A DNA stretch of 64,000 nt from Holtermannia corniformis (Eukaryota; Basidiomycota; Tremellomycetes; Holtermanniales), in the NCBI GenBank assembly GCA_001599935.1, contig BCIJ01000021.1, positions 243,296-307,295 on the forward strand. The letters are read 5' to 3'. Shown piece by piece: positions 48,830-59,877 of this stretch (positions within the stretch are counted from its first letter, which is position 1; each line of letters opens with the position of its first letter). The notes under the pieces were generated by a model that had not been told where the DNA came from, searched no databases, and saw only the letters and a list, made by a program, of their open reading frames with translations. A program made the position numbers and the translations under genes.

Positions 48830-50401
48830 CTAAGCCAGCTTTGCAAACGCCCTCTCCGCGTCCTCAACTAGATCCCTCTGTCCCCACTCGCCCGTAACAG
48901 CCAGCACGACCATCCAGCACGCGCTCAACACCTCTTCCCTCGCCCTCCCAATTTCCTCCTTGGCCTTACCCAGCCCTAACCCGCGTTCAGCACTGACGTA
49001 GACGGTGAGCCAAATGGCCAGCTCGGTACATTGTTTCGCTAGAGAGCGGATCGTGGCGATACTATCGGATGTGAGATGTGGTGAGAGGGTCGCGAGAGCG
49101 GCGAATGTCCAGCGCGTGAGAGGGGGTGGGAAGGGGTTGGTGGAGGGGAAGGAGCGGCCGGTGGTGGATTGGGTCAAGGCGGTGGTGGTGGAGTTGGGTT
49201 GGGTCGGAAGGAGAGAGGCAGTGGGGGTGGGATGAGGAAGGGTGGCGAGGGACTCGGAGATCCAAAAGGTGATATGCGAGATCAGCCAGAGGATTTGTTG
49301 CTGGCGGTTGTTAGCATGGTGGCGTAGGTACGGGCGGTGGTACAGACTAACCTGGTCCATGTTCCCAACGATGGCCATGGTCGGTTCCTTGGGTTCATGC
49401 CTCAACCCCCGTGGCTCATACTCGTCTTCGGCCTCGACCTGTGCGTCTATGTCGCCATCGCCGTCGTCATCCATTTCGACCTCCTCATCGACCTCCTCTA
49501 CCTCTTCCACCGCCTCGCCCGGCCCCATCTCATTCATCGCCCGCATCTCCTCCTCCTCATCGACCTCCACCACGACCCTCACTTTGCTCCTCTCGGCCAC
49601 CTCGTCAATCCCAAACTCTGACAAGCTGCAGCTGCCGTCGCGTTTCCGTTTTCCGCTTTGCGCTTTGGCAAGGTCGGCTGTGAGCCTGCGCGGCGCGCCA
49701 TGGATAAACGCTTGCCATGCTGGGCGAGTCGAAGGGATTGGGAGCGGGTAGCGCTCGAGCTTGTCGCGAGGTTGGGATTGTATGTACTATATCCAATCGT
49801 CAGCTGTGCGTTAGGGTAGCGCGGGAAGGAAGCGGCGTACAGTCCGATAGTTGCGCCAGTGGATCGCAAATGCCACTGCCCAAGACTCTTTCCACAGGTT
49901 GCGATGCCGTTCTGGCAACGGTGCGTCTGGCAATGGTACAACGGCAGGAGCGTCGATGGAGTAGTAGATGCCATCCGACTCGAGGACACGCGCTGGTACC
50001 GGCGCCGAGGTGGATGAGGTATGAAACGCGGTAATGTGTGAGACGTGGTCACCATCACTAGCGGTCGTCTCTGTCACGGCTGAAGCAGAGGTGGACGCGA
50101 CGGGTTGCAGAGCATATGGATTCGGCACAGACACAAAAAATGGCAGCTCTTTGTCGTTTTTCCTGACATGGGCGTCAGCTCACTAGGACGCACGGCGGCT
50201 CCTTCAAGCAAGAGCTGCTTCGATACCCATACGCAGCTGAACTCACTTTGCCCACGCAAGGTACTGCTCGCCGTCCATCGGATCCTGGCCTTCTTCGAGC
50301 TGGCCGATTGGGAGAGCCTGGTACACTGCCGCGTGCGCCTGCTCTCCTGGATCCTGGTCCTTGTTGAGCCTTCGCTTTGCACGCTGCTGAGGGCGTGCCA
50401 T
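48830..50401 (-). CDS. Gemin2/SIP1-like snRNP assembly protein
   Basis: Exons in coding order are 50401-50247, 50162-49841, 49786-49352 and 49300-48830, giving 460 residues. The N-terminus has the Gemin2-type segment MDGEQYLAWAKKNDKELP. The middle shows LWKESWAVAFAIHWRNYR and RPAWQAFIHG. An acidic, Glu/Asp-rich linker follows (about 215-265). The C-terminal helical domain contains LTRWTFAALATLSPHLTSDS and TIRSLAKQCTELAIWL, matching the position where SIP1 proteins have LARL..PL....LR.L.R.C. Gemin2 cradles the Sm ring during spliceosomal snRNP assembly, which would suit an intron-rich genome. The assignment rests on pattern and layout, not on long identities. It shares a divergent promoter with PAM16. 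Confidence 0.62.
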
Positions 50402-50706
50402 GCTGCTATGTTGGCTTGATGTTACCTGCAGTCTATAGCAGCCGGCGCACTGCCTGGCTGCTATTAGGAAATCTCATTGTAAAAGTTTGTAATCATCCGG
50501 TGGCGAATTAGGATCTGATTAGAGTTGTGATTTCAATCTTTTCCTATTCATTAGGATTAATCCAATCCTCAAAGTCGGCCAGTCGAGCTCGACTAGACCA
50601 TCTACCGTATCAGCAGCATCAACCAGCACCAGCAGAGGGCAGCAGGGGATAGATAGCAGCAGTAGGTACGATAGGGCAAACTCCCAGCTTGCGAACGATC
50701 CCCATC
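50402..50706. promoter_or_regulatory. Divergent promoter between the Gemin2-like gene and PAM16
   Basis: 305 bp between divergent starts. The centre (about 50470-50570) is AT-rich, unlike its surroundings, and carries repeated TTAGGAT/ATCCAATCC motifs forming an imperfect palindrome (ATTAGGATTAATCCAATCCT). It also has TTTGTAATCATC, which resembles motifs upstream of CDH1 near 53466-53510. Confidence 0.5.
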
Positions 50707-52466
50707 ATGGTACGCTACCATTCCGACACCACCACTCAAGCTTAACACGACCAGTCCTTCCCCCGGCTCATCTCCAAAATCGTCCTCTCGGGATCCGTAG
50801 CCCTCGGACGAGCTTTCGCAGAAGCAGGCAGGCAGGCTGTCAAGAGTCCGTCGATCACCGCTCGCAGCTGTTGGTGGCCGTTGCTGACCCACGCCAGACG
50901 CAAAGCACCGACCAGAGGCTGTCGCGTCCAGCTCGGCAAACGACAAGAATGCCGCCGGACCATCGGGCACCATCAACGCCAGCTTGAAGATGACGCTGGA
51001 AGAGGCGAGCCTGATTTTGAACGTCAAGCCAGAGGACCCGATGGAGGTGATCCAAAAGGTGAGCTTTCGTAGGATTAACGGGAGGCGGCGTCAAGTCTAC
51101 CTGACGAGTAGCTGTCCGAAGCTACGGTGCCAGCAGAATCTTCGCAGCTCCTATCTCCAGTCGTGAGACAAGTTCTTGTCCGAATCTGCGCGGCAGTGCT
51201 CTGTGCTGCAGCGGACCAAAGGTTGTGGTCTGTCCAGATCCTCCATGTTCTTCAGGTGGCGGACTCTGGCTGTTCGCAAACGGTTCTGTCAAATCCTCCA
51301 ACACGGTCTCCATCAGCTATCATGCGATCCTAGCGATCAGTCAGCAGTATCACCACGAACTGCTGCAGGATTGACTGTGTAGGTCCATGATGGCAGAAGC
51401 GTGAACGTGTTCTGTGAAAAGCTCTTTGTACGCCGACACCGACTATCAGTGCAGTTGCTTAGGCTGGTCTGCCGTCGTGGGCGGTGTGAACAGTGTTCAA
51501 CTCTGTCGTCCCCGCACGGTTTGGGTGCAGACGTGTCACTGGTGGCTGACACGGTCTGGACCGCGTCAGTCAAGCGTGTCATACTGGGACAAAGACCTCA
51601 ACCGTCGCTCGCAAACTGTTGCTAGCACTGGGGAAAAGGCGTGTCCCCCTTTTCTAGCTGTAGCGCGGCCGCACGTACCGCTTGATACTGGGCCACAGCC
51701 ATCATTGACTCTGCTTGGGGATTGCAGCGCGTTCGAGTAAGATTTCACAACCGTCGCAGGCTGTTGCACATCCCCGCCTTGCCGCTGTGTAGGTTCTCTC
51801 CAGGACATCGAGCCTTTTGATCTTGACCGTTTTCGTGCATGAATGCGGACAGTTATACGCTCTCTAACGTTGGGCAAACCCAGACGTGTTGGACGGCGCT
51901 CTACGAGTTTCGCGTTGCCAGTTAAAGTATCGCGGCTTTGCGGCGTTGTCGCTCACGACCTCGATTCTCTGCATCTGCCTCGAGCTTGTCCCGAGCGCTG
52001 TGGGCTGTGCTAGTTTTGCCTTTTGGTCCATTCCGATGGAGAACATCACCGCCTCATTCGACTTGCTCAGAACGGCGGTGCTCAGCTTGACACCGTGCTG
52101 TCTCACCTTGAGGTAGTATCGTGCCAAGCAAGCGATCCTGCCTTGCGTCGTCACCACCCGCGTCTCACAAAATCACTGTCTTGGATACTCTTGCTGACTG
52201 TCCACTAGCATTACGACACCATCTTTGCAGCCAACGCACCAGCCGAAGCGCCCAAACCCGACGCCACAAAGCCCGCGCCTCCCCCTCCACGAACGCGAGC
52301 CGAACGCCAACGATTAAAGCAGACGGCGCCTCCATACAGTCATTACCTGCAATCTAAAGTGTATCGGGCGCTGGAGCGGATCAAGGCTGAGCGGGAGGCG
52401 GCAGAGGCGCCGGCAGAGGGTGAGGTCAAGCCAGAGGACAAGGCCGAGGGTCCCGAGGCGCGATAA
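50707..52466 (+). CDS. PAM16: Mitochondrial import motor subunit PAM16 (Tim16/Magmas)
   Basis: Exons 50707-50709, 50755-50845, 50898-51058 and 52209-52466 encode 170 residues. The first exon holds only the ATG, a GTACGC donor following at once. The N-terminus (FPRLISKIVLSGSVALGRAF, AEAGRQAVKNAK) is the family signature. A degenerate J domain follows (MTLEEASLILNVKPEDPMEV, IQKHYDTIFAAN), ending YLQSKVYRALERIKAERE. Pam16 pairs with Pam14/Pam18 at the TIM23 channel and controls mitochondrial Hsp70. A Pro-rich insertion (PKPDATKPAPPPPRT) sits between J-domain helices II and III, where relatives have a short loop. Intron 3 is 1,150 nt and lies within the J domain. The C-terminal tail is acidic. 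Confidence 0.92.
51059..52208 (+). other. Giant intron 3 of PAM16 (1.15 kb)
   Basis: The donor GTGAGC follows the codons for MEVIQK and the acceptor CCACTAG precedes HYDTIF, contiguous residues of the conserved J-like domain. Inside I see no recognisable coding sequence, no clear inverted ends and no match to the other giant introns. Confidence 0.85.
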
Positions 52467-52537
52467 AGGAACAGAAGGGCGTACTCGATTTGCATCTGCT
52501 CTGCATATATTCACCACTGGTCCCGCACCGTGCACCG

Positions 52538-53374
52538 TCATGGTTTTGGTTTCCCGGCTGCCGCCTTTCGTCGCGCCTTGACCATCTCCATCCGTTTCTT
52601 CAACGATGCCACGCGCTCATCCGCGTCTTCTCTGTACACAGCAGTATCAGTACACGCTCGCAACTACGCATCCAGAGGAAACTGACTGCGCGCGCTGCTC
52701 TTCCTCTAACCGTCCCAAGACCTCTTCTCGCTCTTCACGAACCAAGCGTGCCCTCCGATCGGCCTCTGATTCCTCTGGTTGCTTGTCCGCGTCACCGTCT
52801 TCGACTGCAGCTGCGCCAGCCGCAGCGTTCAGGATAGGTGCAGCAGCGTAGGTCGTCTGAGCTTCAATCTCTTCAGCCGTCGGTTCGTCTTTGTCCTTTT
52901 GTCTCTGTGCGCGCGTAGTGGCAGGCGCAGGCGATGGCTCAGCCAACGAAGACAAGAAATCATCCAGTTCCGCATCGCCCGTCGCTTTGGAGATCTCAAC
53001 CGGGTGTTCTTGCTGCTCAGACGCTGGCGGCTGCTTTGACGCATCACTGAAGAAACCGGGTGGGAGCGCGTCGGGTCCGTCTAGCCGCTGCTTCTTGCTG
53101 CTGCCCTGCTCGGGACCAGTCGCCGCTTTGCGTTTCGCCGCGTTGGCCGCCTCGGTCTTTTCGCGCGCGACAGACGTTCGGTGCTGTTTAGTAAGCAGAT
53201 GGGCTTCCCACTGCTGCACTGAGCATCCATCAGTACATGCACGATGTATGAGAAGGACGGACCTGGCACGGCGCAGATGGTACATCGCAGTTGACCGCTC
53301 GCGCTATAGCTTGCGTACGGGTGGGAGATCTTGGACGTTGCTTTTTGTGCACGGAGCAGGGAGCGCGCGTCCAT
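52538..53374 (-). CDS. ZNF830-like zinc-finger coiled-coil protein
   Basis: Exons in coding order are 53374-53263, 53218-52687 and 52631-52538, giving 245 residues. The start MDARSLLRAQKATSKISHPY leads to a single C2H2 finger of the U1/matrin type (CTICAVP, then WEAHLLTKQHR). It is followed by a Lys-rich, nuclear-type segment (KRKAATGPEQGSSKKQRLD), an acidic and Ala-rich linker, and a C-terminal coiled coil (EEREEVLGRLEEEQRAQEDA, LKKRMEMVKARRK). This layout matches ZNF830/CCDC16, a nuclear pre-mRNA-processing-linked protein conserved from yeasts to animals. Length is at the short end for the family. Confidence 0.8.
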
Positions 53375-53934
53375 GCTGAGTTGCGGTCGGGGGTGGGTGG
53401 ATGCTGGTGCTGGTGCTGTCCATCCTAATGCGCTCGTCATTTCCTAATCGAGATGCAATAAAGCTCGTAATCAACTACCAATGAACTACGATAAACTTGT
53501 AATCAACTTGTGGTCGAATCCCAGTCAGTTTTGTAATGCGACTACAAATGATTGTGTAGTCAACTTGGATTCGATTGTTTGTGCATCGCCGCCTGTGCAG
53601 CGTACGAGCTCACGGCGACGACGGGAACGGTACGATACACTGTGCAAGACGGGTGCCGGCGACGACGAGGCGTGTGAACAGTGTGCGAGTGCTCCACTCG
53701 CTATTCAAAACAACGACAACAAGCCCGGGACGCTCTCAGTTTATCCCTCACTCGACTTTGCCGCACTCTGATCGGCAGTATCGACCATTCCTTCTCGACA
53801 GCACGACCGCTCCTCTCTGATAACCCCACTGCATGCTACACAGCTCAGCCTTCACCGCCGCCGCTCGCCGCTAAAAGCAACCTCGTGCGCATCGTCACAT
53901 AGAACATCCTTCAACCTGCTTGCTCTCCTGCCTA
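53375..53934. promoter_or_regulatory. Divergent promoter between the ZNF830-like gene and CDH1
   Basis: 560 bp between divergent starts. Positions about 53440-53580 are AT-rich and contain a repeated motif: CTCGTAATCAACT (53465), CTTGTAATCAACT (53497), and the diverged TGTAGTCAACT (53556), with TTTGTAATGCGACT between. Spacing of roughly 30 bp suggests a short tandem array. These may be protein-binding sites; a similar TTTGTAATCATC lies in the Gemin2/PAM16 promoter. Confidence 0.5.
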
Positions 53935-56070
53935 ATGTCAATCTACGACTCGGACTTTGCGCGCCGCGTCCGGTCCGGGACCCAGTCTGCATCTGCGTCC
54001 TCTTCAAACCTCCCAGCTGGCGCTGGCACTTCCAACGCAACGGCCGGCAGTAGCAAGCTTCGAGATCTGCTCAGTGTCCCGAACAGGCCCGGCAGTGCGC
54101 CCCCAGCGTCGCCTTCGAGTGCGAGAAAGGGCAAGGCGAGAGACTATGGCGATCGGTCAGTGCCGAGCGTGGACTCATCCATAAGGAAACTGATGGCGTC
54201 AACAGGTTCATCCCTCAGCGTGATGGATCAGACTTGCATGCTTCGTACCAACTGCTGCCGGATGCAGGCAGCCCCTCGCAACCGAGTGCGGCTACGCCGC
54301 CCAAGACTCGACGAAAGTCCATGTATGGCCTAGGCGGAGACTCGCACAAAGGTATGTCGAGCGTCCAGGCGCAGTGACCATGTTGACGCACACAGACGAG
54401 GCGAACCAGACGTTTACGCATCTACTCAAGTCGGAGATGTTTGGCTCACCGGCAAGTGGATCGAGCCACTCGTCAAGAACGGTATCACCACGCCGGCCGG
54501 CAACCTACCAACCTTCATCTGCACCGACGCTGGCCGGTCATACCTCCGTGCCGACGCATCACCACCACCCACCCTCAATCACCGATAGCTCGGGCCAAGA
54601 CGTCTTTCTCGGACCCGTGCCTATGCATGTACCCAGCACACCGTCCGGTCGGCCTCCAGGCAGTGCCGCGGCGCGAGAACACCACGTAGCCGTCACGGCC
54701 ACGATCCATTCCCCATCCCAGCCATCCTCGTCCTCCTCTCAACGAACCGCATTCTCCCCGCCTACAACGGTCCAAACGACACCAACACGCAAACGTCTGT
54801 TCAACTTTGCTTCACCGTCGTCACCGCGCGTCCAGCCGCTCAGCTACGGCGCGCTCGGGCTCGACGACATGTCGCACGAAAAGTACTCGCTTAGCCCAAT
54901 CGGCAAGGACAGCCAAAAGATCCTCCTCAGCCCGCGAAAAGGTCTACGTCTGATGGCCAAGACGCCGTTCAAGGTGCTGGATGCGCCAGAGCTCGCCGAC
55001 GACTTTTACCTCAACCTCGTCTCGTGGTCGTCCTCGAACGTTCTTGGCGTCGGTCTGAAGGCTTGCGTGTATCTGTGGAGTGCGCAGACGTCAAAGGTGA
55101 CAAAACTGTGTGATCTGTCCGCTGGGTCAGAGGACGCGACCGAGGTCAGCGGAGATACGATCACGGGCTTGGAGTGGACGCAGCGGGTCAGTGACGTTGT
55201 GCCCAACTATCTCTATACTGACATGTCCCAGGGGAGCGTCATGGCAATCGGGACCGACAAAGGCATGGTCGAGATCTGGGATGCCGAGCGATGCAAGAAG
55301 ATCCGCACAATGGGCGGCCACACGGGCCGCGTCGGCTCCTTGGCCTGGAACCACCACATCCTCTCTTCAGGCTCTCGCGACCGCACCATCATCCACCGTG
55401 ACACGCGCGCGCCAGAACCCTACATCCGGATCCTAGCAGGCCACCACAAACAGGAAGTGTGCGGGCTCAAGTGGAACAGCGAGACGGACCAGCTCGCTTC
55501 GGGCGGCAACGACAACAAGCTGTTCATTTGGAACGCACTCAACGATCGACCGACCTGGAAGTTTTCAGAGCACAAAGCGGCCGTCAAGGCCCTCGCTTGG
55601 AGTCCGCACCAGAGGGGAGTCCTGGCTAGCGGCGGAGGGACGGCAGATAAGAAGATTCGGTTCTGGAATAGCCTGACGGGCGGGCTGTTGAGTGAATGGG
55701 ATACAGGCTCGCAGGTACGTCCCAACAGCACTCTTTGCGGCCGAGCTCACACGGCACACAGGTCTGTAACCTCATGTGGAGTCGCAACTCGAACGAGCTC
55801 GTCTCTACCCATGGCTACTCTGGCGGCCCCATTCAGAACCAGATCCACATCTGGAAATACCCTTCGATGAGCCACGTCGGTACGCTCACGGGTCATACCT
55901 TTCGGGTCCTCTACCTCGCCATGAGTCCCGATGGGCAGACGATCGTGACGGGCGCTGGAGACGAGACGCTACGTTTCTGGAACGCGTTTCAGAAGGGCAA
56001 GCACGTCAAAGCCACGACCGGCGAGGGGTTGGGTGGGGATACGTTGAATCCGTTTGCTAGACTGCGATAG
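53935..56070 (+). CDS. CDH1: APC/C activator Cdh1 (Fizzy-related)
   Basis: Exons 53935-54155, 54206-54351, 54396-55714 and 55762-56070 encode 664 residues. The C-box DRFIPQRDG (about 73-81) is present, split across the first intron. A long Ser/Pro-rich region with many potential Cdk sites follows. The Cdh1-specific block [19 protein letters not shown] and [20 protein letters not shown] (about 312) precedes seven WD40 repeats ([35 protein letters not shown], and others). The chain ends FARLR, matching the C-terminal Ile-Arg tail of Cdc20/Cdh1 proteins with Leu for Ile. It binds the anaphase-promoting complex in late mitosis and G1 and recruits D-box and KEN substrates. The block before the propeller marks it as Cdh1 rather than Cdc20. 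Confidence 0.95.
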
Positions 56071-56110
56071 ACGAGTGCTCGCATTTGCACGTCATGCATA
56101 TTGTATACGA

Positions 56111-59100
56111 TTATGCGACGCAAGGCTCAAGCTCGACGGCGCGATCGGTCCATACGTCGAGCCGCCAGTCGGCACGCATGCCCATCTGGTATGCGGACGG
56201 CACGAACAGGTAGATTCCTGCCTCGAGTTTGGTGGTGTTGACCTTGACGCCGGACGTGACGTCGCTGTACGGCCCGGATGTCGCGACACGGTCACCGAGC
56301 GTACCTTGGGTGCCACGCTTGAACAACGTCAGGTTGATGGGTATATCGGAAGGGTGAGGGAGGTGAAGGCGCGCACTGAGCTCGTCAGCGCCGTTTGCTA
56401 GAGTCTCGGTAGCTCACGATAGTGAACAGGCTTGAGGAACCGTTACCTCGATCCTAGGGTTGATCTCATAGCCGCCACCACCTGGACGACCGCCAGCTGA
56501 TCCACCCGACCTACAAGGCGTCAGCGCCGACATGGATGCAAAGCACGGCTCACCAGACCCCTTTGACAGCACGGTGATATAGCCCCGCCCCTTCTTGTGG
56601 GATTGGCGAGATACTAAAGGGTAGCGACGATTCGACGTGCAGGCTGTACTCGCCAGTCCAGCCGGGCTCGTATACAGAGACTACGATGGTATAAACGCCG
56701 GCTGGATGATGTTAGCCAAGGCACGACGATAGGAGATTTCGGCCCACTTTGCAAAGCCTTGACTTGGGCGGCAGCGAGCGCGAAAGTATAGGTACCCGAA
56801 TCGAGCAATACATCGCCCTCGACGATGCTATTGACTGATCAGTCAAGCCGAATTGTTGTAAGCAAGCACTCACTCGGCGACCCGTTCTCCGCCGCCGAAC
56901 AGCAGCTTGACGTTCCACGCACGCGTCTTGGAGCCCTCCACCGAGATCCGTACCACAGCCTGGTCCGGTTGAGTAGCAGGCTTGGTCAACTTGAGCTCGA
57001 AACGGTACTGCGGGTTGTTGAGATGTGTGGGGTGCGCTGGGTTCCCGCCCGCGGATCGAGCGGTGATCGCTCCCATGAGCTGAATGACCGGTGAGCATCG
57101 GCGAGCATTCCAGACGCGTTCCGCACCATCTCGGAAAAAGGGAGTGTTTGCACAATGCGCTCGAGCTTGACAGTGCCAAACGCCCAGGCTTGCAGAGTAA
57201 AGCCAGTCTCGAAAGCACCACCATCGCGAGCCGGGACAACCAGGAGACTATTCGCCTTCTTGAGCAATCGATAGCGCACCTGACCTCCGTCAGCGATTAC
57301 AACACCCAGACGTAGCAATACGCACCAGAACATGCAGCCCATCCGTGTATTGACCGGAGAAAGTCGCGCGCGATGGATGTAATACGGAACCAGTGGTCCC
57401 TACACCCTGTTCGAAGATGTGCAGCGCGATGGCGTCGCCTTTGCGGTCTTTGTGGGTGACATGTTGCGACAGGAGGATCCAGACGTGATCATCCGGTTCG
57501 ACAGATGAAACGTCGAGGCTGAAGCGTGGACTGCGAGCTGTGCATGCTCATCAGCTGTTGTGTCACAATGAGAGTAATATACGTACCTGGGGTAGGGACT
57601 CTACACGTGTCGGCCGATGCCGAAACAGGTTTACGCCATGACCTACATGTTGAGCATCCTGATATGTGACAGTACACACTACTGACCAGTGGGTGATGGT
57701 CGATTGTAGCCCGTCTGGCGGCTTCCAGTTGAGTTCGACAGTGTCAAACACCTCGCAGATCTCGTCCCACGACATGTCGAATATCTCTGAGGAAAGGCTC
57801 AGTTGCATGATCACCTGAATGTTCCAACTTACGTGGTAACGCTGCAGTGGGCATCAGACTCAAGGCTTCGAGACTGACTGTCTCATCCTTCGGTGTTCGA
57901 TGTGCGCGCCGCCAGGGATTCACTATCCGCATCCGCCGGTGACCATCGATGTCCTGCACATCTGCATGGATGTCAGCTACATTTCAGCGTCTTGACCAGT
58001 CACTCACCCAAAACTCCGTACGCATGGGATGGTATCAGCCTGGTATCAGTCTGCTTGCTGGTGCCGAGGGTGATCAAGCAGGATGCTGCGTCGTGGCCCC
58101 GCTTCAGTCTCTCCCACGTCTTCTCTCTTTGGAATGCTGGGCTACGAAGGGATCAGAATGCCATTTGCGAGTTCTGAAGATCGGATCTCACTCTGATACC
58201 GAGAGCCGTTCCGGTATCCATCCTGTGATGGCACTATCTCAATCAGTGCTTGGTGCGCGGCAATGCGTCATAACCTACTAGAGATCGGCTGATGGGTTGC
58301 TGGATATTGTCAGCCGGGGCCGTACCTCCCAGACATCGACTCACGATCCGGGAAAGTCGTAGCCCCCCATTACTTTCATGTACTCCAGCAGGCTCAGCGG
58401 TTGCCGAAGACGCTCATATTGACTTACCGCCTTCTCAACCAATGGAAACCATGGGACCGCATCTCCAGCTACACAGGCAGCAGCGTGAAGCGCCTCACCT
58501 GACGAGCTAGCGACGGGGAGTTGGTCATCAATGTCGACTGTCCGCCAGGCGCCGTTGATATGCAGCTTCACCGTGTGCTTGCCGGACGGGGATGGCCCAC
58601 AAGGTTGCAGCGAGCTCTCGCCGAGCTAAGATTCAATCAAGTTTTGCGCGGTCGATAGTTGCAGGCTACACACCTTTGTCCCGTGTTTCAAGTTGTGAGC
58701 GAGACAGACGGCTAAGGTCGCAACCACTGAACAATCGGCACCAGGGCCTTGCTCGACCTCGATCGCCGTCGAACTTGTATCCGCTCGGCCCTTGCCTTTG
58801 CCTTGATGCATTTTCGGCAACCATGCACAGCGCCTCATCACGGGCTGCAGGTCGTTCTGTGCGATTGATAGCTCCGGAGGATTGGGATCAATCCAGCCCG
58901 AGCCCGGGTCTGTGCGGAGAGAGCCAGACCAATCCGCCAGGGCGACTCCGTTGATCACACCTCCTCGCCTGCACACCTTGGTTTCGTGACCCTCGCCGTC
59001 TGCTACCACCCGCCCAACGGCACCGCCTTGCTCCTCAATGGCTTGCTTGATTTTCTCCGCACGGTCCAAGACCATCTTCCATCGTTTGACGACTCTGGGC

Positions 59101-59345
59101 CGTTCCGTGGTTGGAAGGTGTGGATCAGACAGAACGTGGGAGTACGACTGGGCGGCAGTGATGTAGAGTGGGAATGTTCGCTGGAGTGCTGCCAGTGATG
59201 ACCTGGCCGTGCCCGTGCGGGACTCGGACAGGAGCGCCGCCTGCGCCTGCTCCTACACATCTGCATTAGTGCCGTCGAGTCATATAGCACGCCTTGTGCG
59301 TACATTCGCGCGTTGGATGAGCTGCTCGTACGAGGTTGCCGCCAT
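56111..59345 (-). CDS. RIM13: PalB/Rim13 calpain-like cysteine protease
   Basis: Seventeen exons in coding order: 59345-59304, 59252-58674, 58625-58428, 58382-58345, 58299-58279, 58231-58200, 58136-58008, 57961-57833, 57786-57678, 57642-57587, 57537-57326, 57279-57127, 57079-56874, 56827-56748, 56701-56554, 56510-56447, 56380-56111. They give 821 residues. An N-terminal MIT-like helical region precedes the protease. The catalytic Cys lies in GADCSVVATLAV (about 188), His in SHAYGVLD (about 341) and Asn in VNPW (about 361); YMKVMGGYDFPGSNPSADLY is the family block. Two beta-rich calpain-III-type domains follow (RSPRFSLDVSS, then IPQEGAGLYHRAVKG). In the Rim101/PacC alkaline-pH pathway it cleaves the transcription factor on ESCRT-bearing endosomes. 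The exon 6/7 junction is the least certain. Stop codons of this gene and CDH1 are 40 bp apart. Confidence 0.9.
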
Positions 59346-59577
59346 GGCATGGACGATGAAGAGTGACCGTTACCGCTGCGTCGAGAGAACCAAACACTGC
59401 ACAGCTCTAGCACGCCGCGGTCAATCGTGCTGCTAGCCGTGCGACGTGGCTGTGGCGGTCGCAAGATACCTGCCGAGCACGGTCTCTAGCTGGATCTGCC
59501 AGTTTTTGGCGTATGAGATGCTCGTGAAAGGATCCTTCATAAGGGCTGGAACACTGGACCTGTATCTATCATCGGCG

Positions 59578-59877
59578 CTAAACGCCTTTCACCCAGCTGA
59601 TTCTTCCTGCACTGTATGCCTTCCGAAATTCTGGCGCCATCGATTGGAGATCTGTAATGTCACTTGGGGCGCTACGAGGGTCATTGGCGAACCGCGGGTG
59701 GCTGCAAGTTTCGGTGAACCATTGATGCGTGTGTTGTGCTCCGTCGTCATCTAGGCCAAGAGCTCGTGTGAGTACGGACATGAGCACCTCCTCGGGACAC
59801 GGGCGTTCTTCGACGGACAGGGTGTGAATATGAGAAGGCAAACCATCGTGCGCAACGCTGTACGTCGTTGAGGACAT
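59578..59877 (-). CDS. Small protein of unknown family, copy 1
   Basis: A single exon of 99 codons. Its product shares a clear pattern with that of 61092-61379: S.AHDGL..H.HTL.VE.R.C near the N-terminus, then H.H.W..E.CS.PR in the middle, and K.Y.AG..SW near the end. Both lack a signal peptide or membrane helix. Conserved His, Trp and Cys suggest a compact fold, possibly metal-binding, but this is inference only. It lies just downstream of the calpain promoter, in the same orientation. I know no named family with this pattern. Confidence 0.55.
   Translation of the reverse strand: MSSTTYSVAHDGLPSHIHTLSVEERPCPEEVLMSVLTRALGLDDDGAQHTHQWFTETCSHPRFANDPRSAPSDITDLQSMAPEFRKAYSAGRISWVKGV

Noticed and set aside
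49411..49683. His/Pro-rich plus-strand frames opposite the Gemin2-like gene
   Set aside because: Complement of the acidic Glu/Asp linker, which always yields such composition.
53509..53522. GGTCGAATCCC resembling a tRNA T-arm (B box)
   Set aside because: No A box or cloverleaf can be drawn around it; it lacks one base of the consensus.
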